NCBI GenBank assembly: GCA_015179025.1
Contig: WHUX01000321.1
Coordinates: forward strand, 1-44,397
Direction: 5' to 3'
DNA length: 44,397 bases
From: Terfezia claveryi
Lineage: Eukaryota > Ascomycota > Pezizomycetes > Pezizales > Pezizaceae
Made by a program: the position numbers and the translations under genes. Positions 9,855 to 20,853 of this stretch are shown here, piece by piece. Within the stretch, counting starts at the first letter, position 1, and each line of letters starts with the position of its first letter. Below the pieces are notes generated by a model that saw only the letters and a list, made by a program, of their open reading frames with translations, did no database searches and was not told the origin of the DNA.

Positions 9855-10362
9855 ATGCTCAACCACTCTATCAAAGGCCATCGGTATGTTGGACTCCTCG
9901 GGAAATTGTCGCGAAGGCGAGTGAATACGCAGGTAAGTGCAATACAATGAAGAGTGATTTACAGGTGACATCCTAAGATATATGTAGGCATAGAACGCCC
10001 ATTCGTATAATCATTGGCTATCCGATAAGGGGGAACTTCACTCATACGTCCGGATGCAGCAAGGGGAAATGCACTCATACGTCCGGACGCAGCAAGGGTT
10101 CATGGTGGTATATGGTATTGCTGGCGTTAGTATGCCTCAGGTTTGTATATACACTCTGAAGTTACTAATTGATACTTCATAGTTGGTAGCAATATGGCAA
10201 CTGCAGGAACAATTTCAAACGAAGCTTGATGGAAAGTTGACTAAGCTCAAAGATGAGCTCAAGCATGAGCTCAAACATGAGCTCAAACATGAGCTCATAC
10301 ATGAGATCAGAGCTGCTGAGGCCAGAGCTGAGGTCAGAGCAAGGCGTCTTTGGTTCTTTTAG
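9855..10362 (+). CDS. Predicted three-exon small coiled-coil protein
   Basis: I infer exons 9855-9932, 9994-10140 and 10183-10362, giving 134 residues. Both introns have GT-AG ends (gtaagt...gcatag, 61 bp; gtttgt...catag, 42 bp), with branch-like cctaag and tactaat. All junctions are phase 0 and each exon length is a multiple of three. Exon 2 carries an 11-residue tandem duplication (GELHSYVRMQQ, GEMHSYVRTQQ) from a 33-bp DNA repeat. Exon 3 is a heptad-like helix rich in K/E/L (KLKDELKHELKHELKHELIH) followed by an RAAEARAEVRARR helix, then LWFF and a stop. No known family is recognised. The gene model is an inference from splice signals and frame; intron 2 is very short. Confidence 0.45.
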
Positions 10363-10369
10363 TTTGTAT

Positions 10370-11385
10370 AGGTTAACTACTGTTGAGGAGACTCCCTTTC
10401 TGTCGCTATATCCTCTAAATAAAATTTTCTACAAATATAAAAGGAATATATGAAATCAAGCAGTATTTTCCTCATGTTTGCACCTCCCTCCTGTTAACTT
10501 TTACATGCATAAGAGCTAAGAGCAATACGAATATTGCAAATACAATAGCTTAAAGAGAGTGTAAGGTATATATCGCATTGATCATTGTTCAGTGATTCGC
10601 ATTCTGAGCTCAGAAGAGCGGTGCATATACCTGTCCATTGATTTCCCAAGCATTCGTTCTAGCAATACATTTGTAAATCGCAGATGTACTTGCTAAAGGA
10701 AGGTTTGTGCAAGGTTCAACCATTGGCCGAGCGTTGGTCATCCATCACTTGTAAACCGAAATTGACAAAAAATACTTGATAAAAAAGAAGTTCATCATAT
10801 GAAAGAAACACGGATACTGATGTGCATCTGATGGTACGTACAAGTGCTGAAAAGGGAAATTCGGTCGAGCTTGGCAAACTGTGGTTTTCCGTACATAAGG
10901 TTTTCAGTGCTTCATAGTTTTCTCATCATCGTTCGTTCTTCAGATATACGATACGCTTCTCAAGGTTCATGGTTTATCTAGGTAATCCACCTCTACTGGA
11001 TACGCTTCCCAATCCCACTCTGCTATTCCAAGCTTCTCCAATTTCACTGCTAATACGCTGCCAGCTCTAGCATTATGCCAGCTCTGGATTCACTACCTAG
11101 GCTCAACCAGCTCTAGCTACACTACCTACACTCTCCCGGCGCTGCCATGGACTCTCCCAGCTCATATTAGGTAGAGGTACTACTAGCTATTCCACGCTTC
11201 TCTAATTTCACTGCTAATACACGCACTGCCAGCTCTAAGGAAAGAAATCTCCCACCTTATCTTGTTGTTCTTGCCAGAATGATTGCGGGATTGAATTTAG
11301 ACGCAACAAGATGAAGGTAAGGGCTGTCTTCGCTCTATAGGTAGAGGGAAGTAAGAAAGGATCTGAAGCCTTACTACTACTCAGG
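10370..11385. other. Intergenic, with a diverged direct repeat
   Basis: No gene is supported. A ~48-bp sequence at 11022-11069 (gctattccaagcttctcc, ending ccagctcta) recurs at 11186-11236 with small changes. The surrounding sequence is rich in ccagctctagc-like words. Confidence 0.6.
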
Positions 11386-12740
11386 CAGTGTTCTCAACGG
11401 GCCGGCCAGGCCGGCCTCAACCATGGACCGCCTGGACCGCCTGGACCGCCTGGACCGCCTGGACCGCCTGGACCATGCAGGCTAGTAGGGCTATTCAGGC
11501 GAGATTGCGGGGTATAAAAGAGGGGCAGAATTGATGTTGAAAATCCGTATCGAGCACTGAATATCGAGCACTGAATACCAATATTCAATATTCACTGTGA
11601 CAATATGCCTTCCGACGAATACACCACCGACCCACCTGCCAACATAACGGAGGTTGAGGCAAGCTCGCCTCTGTCACAATCACAGCAATCAAGCTTCTAC
11701 TCAATAGATGGCATCAATAGTCCACACATTCCGGAAACGCCTAGCATTCCTGAAACCCCTACAGACTCAGACTCTACCCTGACAACACCTTCATTTGAAT
11801 TGGGTTCTTCTCTCCCTACAGACTCTATCTGGTCCCTTCGCACTTCATCACGACGTAGGTGGATCTGGCGGCATGGGGATGCAGTCATGGAAAATGGCCA
11901 CAAATATTGGAAGTGTAATATATGTCGCTGGCACCCAAAGCGATATGCGGATAGATCAACTAAACATCTAATTGATCACCTCAAGACATATCGAATGACT
12001 GAACACGGTCTTATGCCAGTAGTAGATCTATCAACCTCTGCAATACAAAGCATTCGGTACAACAATACCTTGTATACAGTTCAATCTTACTGTATTTCAA
12101 CAACTATTAGTACAGTGGATAGTCCAGTGTCATATTAGCTTCCGACAGGTCGAGGAGCCATCTTTTCGGTTATTACTCTCCTAATTAACTGCAGTATCTC
12201 AATCTTATACTGCTATTCCACAGGCATTACCTAAATCTAGTAATACTGTGTGGGCTTAGTTGTCTGTACAATATATACAGCAGAGAAATATTCTTATTAC
12301 TTCTTTTCATTCTATTCATTTGGTTCATTTTACTTTTGATTTATGGTCATCTTCTAATCATTTAGCTTTACTTGGTGTTACAAGATATTGGATTGATAAT
12401 GAAGGTCAAGCATGTCATGCTTTACTAGGATTACGATGTCTGCAAGGTAGTCATACTGGTGAGAATTAAGCCCGAGTTGTATTTAGCATTTTGAAAGACT
12501 ATAAATTATTGTCCAAAGTTAGATATTTAATATTAGATAATGCGAGAAATAATGATACAGCATTGAGTCATTTGAAGATTGCATTGAATAAGATTAATAT
12601 TGAATTTAATACTAGGGAATCTCAGTTAAGATATTTAGGACATATTATCAATCTCGTCATTAAGGTTTTCTTATATAAATCTGATATTGAGAATGTTATA
12701 TCCAGGCATGAAGTTTGAATATTTTGAAGTGAATTAGGCT
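11386..12740 (+). pseudogene. hAT transposase relic with left terminal inverted repeat
   Basis: CAGTGTTCTCAACGGGCCGG at 11386 has the form of fungal hAT ends. An open frame from 11605 (177 codons) has an acidic/Ser-rich N-terminus and a BED-type finger (KYWKCNICRWH, then TKHLIDHLKTYRMTEHG). The following homology is in another frame: VEEPSFR near 12150, FTFDLWSSSNHLALLGV at 12325-12385, GLRCLQGSHTGEN, then LILDNARNNDTALSHL (catalytic-region Asp) and LRYLGHIINLVIKVFLY to about 12690, where hAT proteins read R-L-R-C-x-x-H-I-x-N-L. In-frame stops (12257, 12467) and a frame change inactivate it. No matching right end was found within the window. Confidence 0.8.
11424..11475. repeat. 9-bp minisatellite beside the hAT end
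   Basis: Five full copies of tggaccgcc start at 11424, 11433, 11442, 11451 and 11460, followed by a partial copy, just inside the hAT terminal repeat. Confidence 0.9.
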
Positions 12741-14954
12741 GAAGATTCTAATTGAATTGTTAATGCAAAGGATAAAGTACGGACACTATGGATATCGAAG
12801 TATGTACTATTCAAGAGTTTGCCAATTCATGCCCAAGACATGGGAGATGGGTGAGCTGTGATCAGGGAATAGTCAGCAGGATGCCGGACAGATGTATTGT
12901 TTGTCTAGTCATTAGAGAGTGATATTTGGACGTTTTCAATTTTTTGATAACTTTCGGATATAAGGTCGCATATCAGCCAAGTGATTGGGCTTGCCGCTAT
13001 GCCTCTTACAAAGTTATGTTTGATAGATCAAATGAGCTTAAGGCAATTAAAGTTTAAGCAATAGTTTGTTTACAGTGAGGATTAATCATTTACTGTCCGA
13101 TTATCAGAACTACTATACTCTTTCCTCTATAGTACTTATCACTTACACATATATTACCACCTGGCCTATACTAAAAAATGTAGACGTGCCCTCTTCGCCA
13201 GCAGAGCTACCCTGATTCATAAACACATACTATATATCTACTTCAGGAATTTCCACCTTGAGAAGTATCTTAGTTGGTTAAGATATTTACTCTATAGTAT
13301 CTTATAAAGTCCCTTCTCCAATCCTCCTTCTTTTCTCTTCTTACTACCTCGAACTCATTGTGTTTTTATACTATTGCTTCAGCTTTTTCTTAACGTACTT
13401 TAAGTTTTCTATTATTTTTGTTTCAAGCCTTTGCTTCTTCGTATCTCTTTTACCTTTAATTCATTCAGGGCTTCTTTTGATATCCAGCAGCAGGTGATCT
13501 CTTTGTTCGATATAAAAATGTTCTCTGTAAAGATGCAAAGGCTCCTTATTTTCATCCTCCTTTGTAGATGCAGCATTTCTCTTGGATCTACCTTATCCAA
13601 GAATTTAGCATATCATAGCAGCCTCAGTTACGCCTATTGCTGGTCACCTTAAGGCGAGGACTAATTTTGTTGACTATACTAAGGCCTATAATCAATTCAT
13701 GAAGCTGATCCATGAAATCTATGGTGATGATGTTGGCAAGGTTCTTCAGGACTCCGAGTGGCTCACACAAGTCTGTTCCCAAGTCTGTGCACTAGGTGAC
13801 TAGAAATATCTTCAAGAATGTATAGAGAAGTAGATTGGTTATGTGAGTTACTCCAACTTTACTACCAGTCTTCATTTGTTGATAAGCTAATAATCAAATT
13901 GACAGTTCAATGTCAACCATATTACTTGATGTGCTGTACATGTAGATGCATTTATATTCTTGCGCTCGCTTAACAAAGTTAACAAGCAGTTATTATCTAG
14001 ATCTTTTGTGAAAATATTGTTCATCAAGGAGAAGCTTCCCTATAGGGTGAATATGAAGCCCTGTTTGAAATATCAGTATGCCTTCCTTCACCTCTTCTGC
14101 AAGACCCCACTTTGATAATCATAGTACTATTAGGCATAAAAATACCAATATTGTTGAAAAACCTGCAAAGAAAAACCCAATGCCAACTGGTGCAGTAGAT
14201 ACTCCAAGCAATTGTAGTAATTCACAAATGTTCCCATACTCTATTACCCTCATAGATACTAGTATGACAACTGTTATCTAAATTATATCACAGATCACTT
14301 ATGGGGTTGAAGACTTATCTGCTAAAGATATGGAGCTTAAATACTTGACTCCAGCTGTCAAAATTATTACATTACCTACAGTTGTCAATTCCGATATAAC
14401 CATTACCAAAGAAGCCACAGTCATTACAAGAGCTACTCCAACTATGCCAGGTGACTATTTGAGCAACCTTAACCCTATATCTGCTCCAAGTCCTACAAGT
14501 GATATTAGTGCAAACCCTAAGACTGCACTCACACCTACTGCTACTCTTCCCCTAGTTGCTGACACTACCCTTATTCAACCTGTTGATACTACATCCATTC
14601 CACCACTACCTACACTGGTAGTTAACACTAATTCAACAACTATTGATGAAGACTCTGATTTCATTCCATCCAATGTTAATACTATACATCACAGGGATGT
14701 GGCTCATTAGGGATACATAGTAGAGTAATTGCGGGTTAATAAAACAATAACCTGACAACCAAATCCCACGAGGAAAGCTGTTACTGATTCCTCGGATCTC
14801 GAAGGTATATTTACAAGCTACCAAGGCTATCTCATTTATACCTTCTGCTTGGTAACATAGGTGAAAAAAATAAACCTAATATTTTAGATATTCCAAAAGT
14901 AGTATCATTAGAGTGGGGATTGAAAACTAACTAGCCATTGGAGAAGCCTAGAAA
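12740..14954. other. AT-rich degraded region, no intact gene
   Basis: Scattered coding-like remnants occur. 13640-13800 on the plus strand reads FVDYTKAYNQFMKLIHEIYG, then DVGKVLQDSEWLTQVCSQVC. 14330-14710 is an open Thr/Pro-rich stretch (ATPTMPGDYLSNLNPISAP) ending at TAG. They lie in different frames with stops between, and I recognise no family. They may be parts of one decayed multi-exon gene. Confidence 0.35.
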
Positions 14955-16575
14955 ATGCCGAGGATTAAGAAGTGAACATTGTTAAAAAAATAGCAGAAGA
15001 AGGTCTGGCTGCAACAAGCAATTAGAGCTATATGAGCAGGCAATTTTCCAAGTCTTAAATACACAGCTGAGGCATATAATATATCTTTAACAACTCTACG
15101 CAGATGGCTCACTAGTGGTACTATGCATGTTCTAGCATATGCAGCTCAACAACTTCTCATACCTGTAGAAAAAAAAGCTATTATATATTGGATATATTGT
15201 TTAGAGGAGTAGGGATTTCTACCTCGAATTCAGCATGTTAAGGAGGCTATTGCTTTAATAAAATCTAAGGAATAGGATGAAGACAATTAAGTAGGAAAGA
15301 ATTAGATTACATACTTCCTCAATAAGCACCTTAATCTTATTGTAAAATTTAGTAGCCAGATAGATAAGAAGCAGTTGAAGATGAGTAACTCTATAATCAT
15401 CAACAATCACTTTAATAAGATTTGGATATTATGAGAGAAGTATTTAATTCTAGTGAGTAATACCTATAATATTGATGAGAAGGGGTTTAGACAAGGGATA
15501 TCAGATTGTGTAAGAGTTATTATTAGGTGGAGAGAAAGAGATATAATAGTAAAGGTAGCAACAGATAGTAAGCATGAGCTTATTAGAGTTATTGAGTATA
15601 TTTCTGGCAATGGATAAGTACTTCCTCTGATGATTATTTACAAAGGTGCTGGTCACTATATAGGATGGTATCAACACTTGGATACAAATATTATTGGAGA
15701 TTACAAGTTTGCTTATCCTTCTTTGAGTTGGACTAATTAAGTATTAGAGTTAGAATAGATTAAATATTTTTATGAACATATAGTTAAAGAAGCAAAGGGG
15801 GAGTATCGATTACTTATTGTAGATGATCATAACTTTTATGTTAATATTGAGTTTATTAAGTTTTGTCTTGCTTCTAAAATTATTGTCTATTGCTTATCCT
15901 CTTACTTAATATATCTTCTTCAGCTATTGGATATTAGTTTATTTGATCTATTACAGAAGTATTATAGGAAATAGGTGGATCAGATTATACGATTTGGGAA
16001 TATGTCAGTTATTAAGGAGAACTTTCTACTGATATTAATTGAAGCATAATGTCAGATATTTACTAAATCTAATATTGGTAGGGCATGGTGTGGAGTAGGA
16101 TTGATACTATTTAACCCCCATCATATTCTTAGTAAACTTCTACAAGAGCCTAATCAAGAGCTATAAAAAGTTCCCCCTCCTCTAATAAACAGTCCTCCAC
16201 TAACCCCAAAAGATACTTCCAGTTTATACAGACAAGTTCGACAAGCCAAGCTCCTTCTTAACTCAACTATGGACCTGCTATATACCAAACTTCTAGATCT
16301 TATTGACTCTTTATAATGATTTGCAATTTTATACAATACAGATCTTTAGTTGGAGTGAGATAGTACTCAGAAATAGTAGGAAGCACAAAAGATACAAGCA
16401 AAACCAGATCGTCGAGAGCTTAGTACTAATTTAGATATTGTTCTGAATAAGGCTGTTCTAGCAAAGCTATACTATGATTAGGAGGTCCATGGAAAAGAAT
16501 GCTGTAGAGAAGGCTACACATTAATAATCTACCTTGAAATGCAAGAAATCTTGAGTTCAATTTACTAGTCCTGTT
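14955..16575 (+). pseudogene. pogo/Fot-type (Tc1-mariner superfamily) transposase relic
   Basis: From ATG 14955 one frame can be followed for about 1.6 kb. It contains an N-terminal HTH (KYTAEAYNISLTTLRRWLTS), a CENP-B-type second HTH (QQLLIPVEKKAIIYWIYCLE), then YNIDEKGFRQGIS (first catalytic Asp), LPLMIIYKGAGHYIGWY, LLIVDDHNFYVNIEFIKFC (second Asp; the family has DGHxSH) and a segment like LLQLLDISLFDLLQKYYRK (the family has LLQPLDVxxFxPLKxxY). More than a dozen in-frame stops (TAG/TAA/TGA) interrupt it but the checked motifs all stay in phase, so I see no frameshift. This is the pattern expected of transition-only mutation. Confidence 0.8.
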
Positions 16576-17890
16576 ACTATTGCTAGTAATTATGGTGAAG
16601 ATTCTTTTATATCAATAGAAGGTTGGAATAGTATAAATATTGAGTTAGACTCTTCTATGGAATCATGTATTATTGTTTCAACCTCTTATCTCTATCATTC
16701 ACAAGTCTTGAGACCTTCTACCCTACCCTCCTCTCTCAAATGAGTTTCCTATTACTCTGTAAGTATATTCCAAACTTCTACCTTACCTATTCCTTCTTCT
16801 ACTTATGTACTTAGATTAAGATTGGAACCTAAATAAATATACTAGTTTGTGTACTATTTCCTAGTGATAAGCTATATCCTCGTAATGTATAGTAACATTG
16901 AACAATTTAATAATATACTAATACTTTCCATTGTAGTTACAGAAAATAATTTGAAAACCCTTGCTCTAACAACCTTAATAGTTAGAATAATGAAGAAGAT
17001 TGTATCTAGACTTAATTTTACAAACATAACAATAAGTACTAGTACTGGTACTTCTAAGCTGATATTAGAGCCTAGTTTGATGAAGAGTCCAACTTCTATT
17101 AATACTCCTTTTCTTTCTTTTAGCTCATCTATATCTCTTTTTTTTACCATTATGATTGGGTCTAGGCTCATTATGGGGTAGATTGAGGTTGACATTGAAT
17201 AGGGAGTGAAATTGTCTGTACTATTTATAATGTATCATTCTGTTTTTCTTTTCCTTGCTTATCAGTTAAGCCACCTGCATTAGAAGCCTGGGCTGTACTT
17301 CTAGAGTGTTCTCGTGCCAAGACTCTTTGTACTCTAGCGAAATAATTATTTCTACTGCGCCAGCTAAGAGTCTGGTAGTCGAAATTGGGAAGGTGCTCAA
17401 GCGGAACACACTAACAGTCTCACTATGCTACAAAGGGAAAAGTAGTGTCTGCAAGATCATCTAGTCAACACTAGATCATATGTGGTAGTGACTACGCTAG
17501 CAGGTTTAGTGCTAAATTGCTGCGGTGGGCCGCGGAAAGTAGTCTGGTTGGCACAACACCCTCCACACAGGTAGTTCTTTTTTGGCCCATACCCTTTCTG
17601 GTATCTCCCAGCTACCCTTTTTGTCAGTAAGATAGTACATACTATCTTGGTATTCTCCCTACCACACCATTTTTAGTCTAGTTATTATTTTTAGATCGAG
17701 TTTCACCAGTCCCATGACACTAACAGACAGCTAGAGACAACAACTCGTCATAGAGGAAGCACCCCCAGTCGCATATAATAGGCCAGCACTCACCGTGGGA
17801 CCGAAGCTAAGGCGATGACTCCCGGTGGTCGAAATACACCTAGGGGGGGGGTTAGGGCAGAGAAAGCAACTCACCGATGATGGGGGGGGG
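16576..17890. other. AT-rich then unique-looking non-coding stretch
   Basis: Overlapping opposite-strand open frames at 16849-17195 are low-complexity and AT-driven. 17537-17561 (tagtctggttggcacaacac core) recurs at 20829-20853, and 17573-17608 recurs near 328-375, so dispersed repeats lie here. agtgttctcgtgcc at 17315 resembles a hAT end but has no partner. A run of 14-15 G lies at 17882-17896. Confidence 0.45.
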
Positions 17891-18065
17891 GGGGGTAGCA
17901 CAGTCTGCACTGAAGTGAGCAAGGCTTTACCGAAGGGGCTTAAGGTGTAAAGGGCGCATTTAATTCTCATCAGGTATGAAAGTATCATTCCTAATATACT
18001 GGCAGTAACGCCCCAGCCCACTACGTGCAAGTGCTATTTAGGATGACAGGTCACCCAAAACCTAT
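17890..18065 (+). repeat. Dispersed repeat shared with about 37960-38060
   Basis: ctgaagtgagc, ggcttaaggtg and aaagggcg occur in the same order and spacing here and at 37960-38015. It lies directly before the RNase H part of LINE copy 1, and the other copy precedes a short Ser/Thr/Pro-rich frame, so it may be LINE 5' leader or ORF1-proximal sequence (inference). Confidence 0.4.
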
Positions 18066-18089
18066 TTATGATCGAAAGATGAGTCCGAG

Positions 18090-19318
18090 CATACCTACCC
18101 AGGAGGGCAGGGAGATCATGATGAGATTAATACCGGGGGGGAGGGCCCCCTCGGAAGCTGAAGAGGCTACTGGGCTGGCGCGATAGGTGGAATACAAGAG
18201 GAAGGTTGGCGGATCTGCTACACAGATGGCACAGGGCAGGGGGATGGGGTTGCGAGTGCTGCTCACACGACAGACCATAGGGGGTGCATCGTCGACATAC
18301 GGGGACTACCTCGGGGATCTGGCTACGGTAGCGGACGGTGAGGCATACGCAGTTAACCTGGCACTAAGAATCGAGCACGCCGACATGCTAGCCATCCTCA
18401 CTGATTCGCAAGCCACCGTACAGGTACTCCCGAGAACGGGAATCGAAAGGGAAATCAAGTTAAGGATAGTGGCAGCGGCAGAACGAAGGGACGTGAGGAT
18501 CTCCTGGGTTAGGGGACACATCGGCATCTCAGGCAATGAGAAGGCGGACCTCCACTCATCCCTCGAGTCGATTTTGGGCCGTATCAGAGGCTCCCCACTC
18601 ATCGTTACCGAGGGAGGCCTCCGCGCAGCTCCAAGACCCTCCGGAAGGAGGCTAGAACAAAGGCGGGTTTCGGGATACATGGAGTATCTAGCTGGTCCCA
18701 GCAGGCCTTTTCTGCCTACACCTGGTTGCGGACCGATCGGGGGCCCCAAAAAAGCTGGCTCCACCACATCGGCAAATGGACACCAAGGAGTGTGACTGCG
18801 GACACCCAGTGCAGGACGCACAACACATCGTATTCACCTGCCCAAGGTTCGACCTCCAGAGGGCGACCCTGCTACGGGACAAGAGGTGCTGGGAAGAGCT
18901 GGATAGCCCAGACTGGCGGAAAGAGGGGGAGGAGACCTACGAGGCCACAGAGGCCTTTTTCTATAGCTCCCACGTAGCGGCTCAGGGAGGAGAGGGTTTT
19001 TTCTACCAGAGTTTTGTATTTTCCACCGGCGATACCCGAGATGGAGGATGCCGTTGCTGTCGGGAGCTGGGGACTTTATTGGGGCCGGGGTTCTCCAGTC
19101 AGGGCTCAGTCCCATCCGACATTGTCGGTTAATGACAGCATGGGAGATCCCCGGGACACGATTTTCCTATGTGAACTGTCTATTGTATTTAGTTCTGCGT
19201 TGGACCTGGCAGATTAACTTGCCCGGTCCTGAATCCATCCGGGTTTCCGGGTGGCTCTTCATGGCCCCCCCATTGGGGCCGCATAAGAGTAATGAATTTT
19301 TTTTAAAAAAAAAAAAAA
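18090..19318 (+). mobile_element. LINE copy 1 (Tad1/I-like), 5'-truncated, with poly(A)
   Basis: The end of an ORF2-like polyprotein is followed by a 3' UTR and a poly(A) run at 19305-19318. The RNase H domain carries the first Asp in RICYTDGTGQGDG (frame at about 18205), Glu in TVADGEAYAV, Asp in AILTDSQATVQ, and His/Asp in SWVRGHIGISGNEKAD. After a frame change, a CCHC-like segment, CDCGHPVQDAQHIVFTC, and the conserved tail EELDSPDWRKEGEETYEATE follow. Frameshifts near 18260-18290 and 18680 make it inactive. The 3' UTR contains the paired stem-loops described separately. Confidence 0.85.
19233..19284 (+). ncRNA. LINE 3'-UTR double stem-loop, copy 1
   Basis: Stem 1 is CCATCCGG-GTTT-CCGGGTGG (8 bp with one G-U pair). 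Stem 2 is GGCCCC-CCCATT-GGGGCC (6 bp). They lie 20-45 nt before the poly(A). It is an RNA structural element inside LINE RNA, not a separate gene; two other copies pair with compensatory changes. Confidence 0.7.
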
Positions 19319-19611
19319 CGGTATCACGGGATGCAAGTAGACTAGCGCAAAACAGGGGTTGTTTTACCCCGGTCAACCTACATGGTCAGTCATCCTTAGG
19401 TAAGATGGTACATACCCCTCTCCAACAAACTTTTTGTCAACCCAACCACCTTCATCTCCAACATTCATCTCCAACAATACTTTTCCTCTCTTCCCATCTT
19501 CGAATTCTGACCCCAATATCGTCTACTGTTTGGCCGTTGCGCCCTCTCTTCCACTCGCTTGCCTCACTACCGGCTAAGAGGATAAAGAGGAGTTTGCCTC
19601 ACGCCCACACA

Positions 19612-20829
19612 ATGCCTTCACCAAAGAGAGCCCGAGTCGGTGATAGTAGCCTGATAATTAACGGCGAATTGAAGTACTTCCAATCCAGCTCAACGGCGTT
19701 TTTCGGGCTTGTACAGGCAGAGGGTCAGGCTTACTTCGATCGTACTCGCTATATCTCCAAGTTGCACGAATTGGATGATTTCATCCTTTTCTGCCGCCCA
19801 CGCGGATTCGGCAAATCACTAACTGTAAGCATGCTGGAACATTTCTACGGTCTTCAGTATGCAGACGAACATCAATCACTCTACAAGGTATACAACAATC
19901 TCCTTAATTACCTTGATACGAGAACTTACTTCTCTTTCAATCACTCTAGGGTCTTGATGTGCAAAAGGATATCGACGAAAGAAGAGTGAACCCCGGACAG
20001 TACTTCGTCTTGAAATTTGATTTTTCCCAAATCAGATCCAGACCAGACCTTCCGGAGGCGAATAAGATACTCATGGATTACTTAAATTATTCCATCAGGG
20101 CATTTTATAGAGAATATGCTGCCTACTTGGGCGGAAACTTTACTGATTGTCAAAATATTGACAATAGGGACCCCATCATTAATCTTTTGGAGTGTGCCAA
20201 ATCAGTTCAATATGCAATTCAGCAGGACGAGCGACTTGCTGGCATAGAAGGGATCTACGTGCTCGTTGACGAGTACGATTCCCTTCCTAATAGGTACCTC
20301 AACCTACCCGGTACCATCGGAGGATCCGAGATCGCTTGGGATAACACACCAATCGGAGACACCTTTAGATCTTTCTGGGCTACACTAAAGTCGTTAGGCA
20401 CAGAAGGGATCATTAAAAAAGTTTTCATTACGGGCATATCACCGCTCTCCTTATCCACTCTCGGCAGTGCGTTCAATGTGGCGAGAAATTTGTCATTCCA
20501 CAAGGGCCTAGCCGGGCTTTGTGGTTTGACATCTTCGGAGTTGGAAGACGCCCTGATGGGGATCTACGAGGACCCTAAAATCTACGACCGTTTTCTTTCA
20601 GAAATGACTGAATTTTACAACGGATATAATTTCTGTCGAGATAAAACGGTCAAAACAGTTTACAACACAGAGACGTGCTTGGCATATCTTCAGTCTCGTA
20701 TCGAGGGAGTAACACCAGAGACTCAAGACCCGGAAAACTCCGAAGTATCTGAAGTTTCTCTCAGGAGATTTGCTACTTCAGCGCCAGCGATAAGAGACTT
20801 CTAAAAGGCACTGGAACGCAACGAAAAAG
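19612..20829 (+). pseudogene. AAA-ATPase-like/PD-(D/E)XK nuclease gene, copy A, truncated
   Basis: Exon 1 (from ATG 19612) encodes MPSPKRARVG and a P-loop-like FCRPRGFGKSLTVSMLEHF. A 62-bp intron at 19888-19949 (gtatac...ctctag) is conserved with copy B. Exon 2 from 19950 continues with GLDVQKDID, a Walker-B-like GIYVLVDEYDSLPN and FYNGYNFCRDKTVKTVYN. At 20802-20804 GAA has become TAA, and homology ends at about 20829 where a dispersed repeat begins. The C-terminal nuclease domain is missing. The upstream flank from about 19372 is shared with copy B, so the duplication includes non-coding DNA. The P-loop Arg of RPRRFGKS is Gly here. Confidence 0.85.
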
Positions 20830-20853
20830 GTAGTCTAGTTGGCACAACACCCT
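20829..20853 (+). repeat. Dispersed 25-bp repeat at the ATPase/deaminase junction
   Basis: tagtctagttggcacaacac followed by cctcc matches 17538-17562 with one change. It marks the point where copy A homology stops and the deaminase-like frame begins. Confidence 0.6.

Noticed and set aside
16849..17195. Overlapping ~110-codon frames on both strands
   Set aside because: AT-driven, low-complexity, no motif, and they shadow each other in a decayed region.
17310..17330. Possible hAT end (agtgttctcgtgcc)
   Set aside because: Same orientation as the left end at 11386, no inverted partner and no 8-bp duplication found.
18306..18821. 171-codon minus-strand frame
   Set aside because: Antisense to the LINE RNase H coding sequence, whose motifs are clear on the plus strand.
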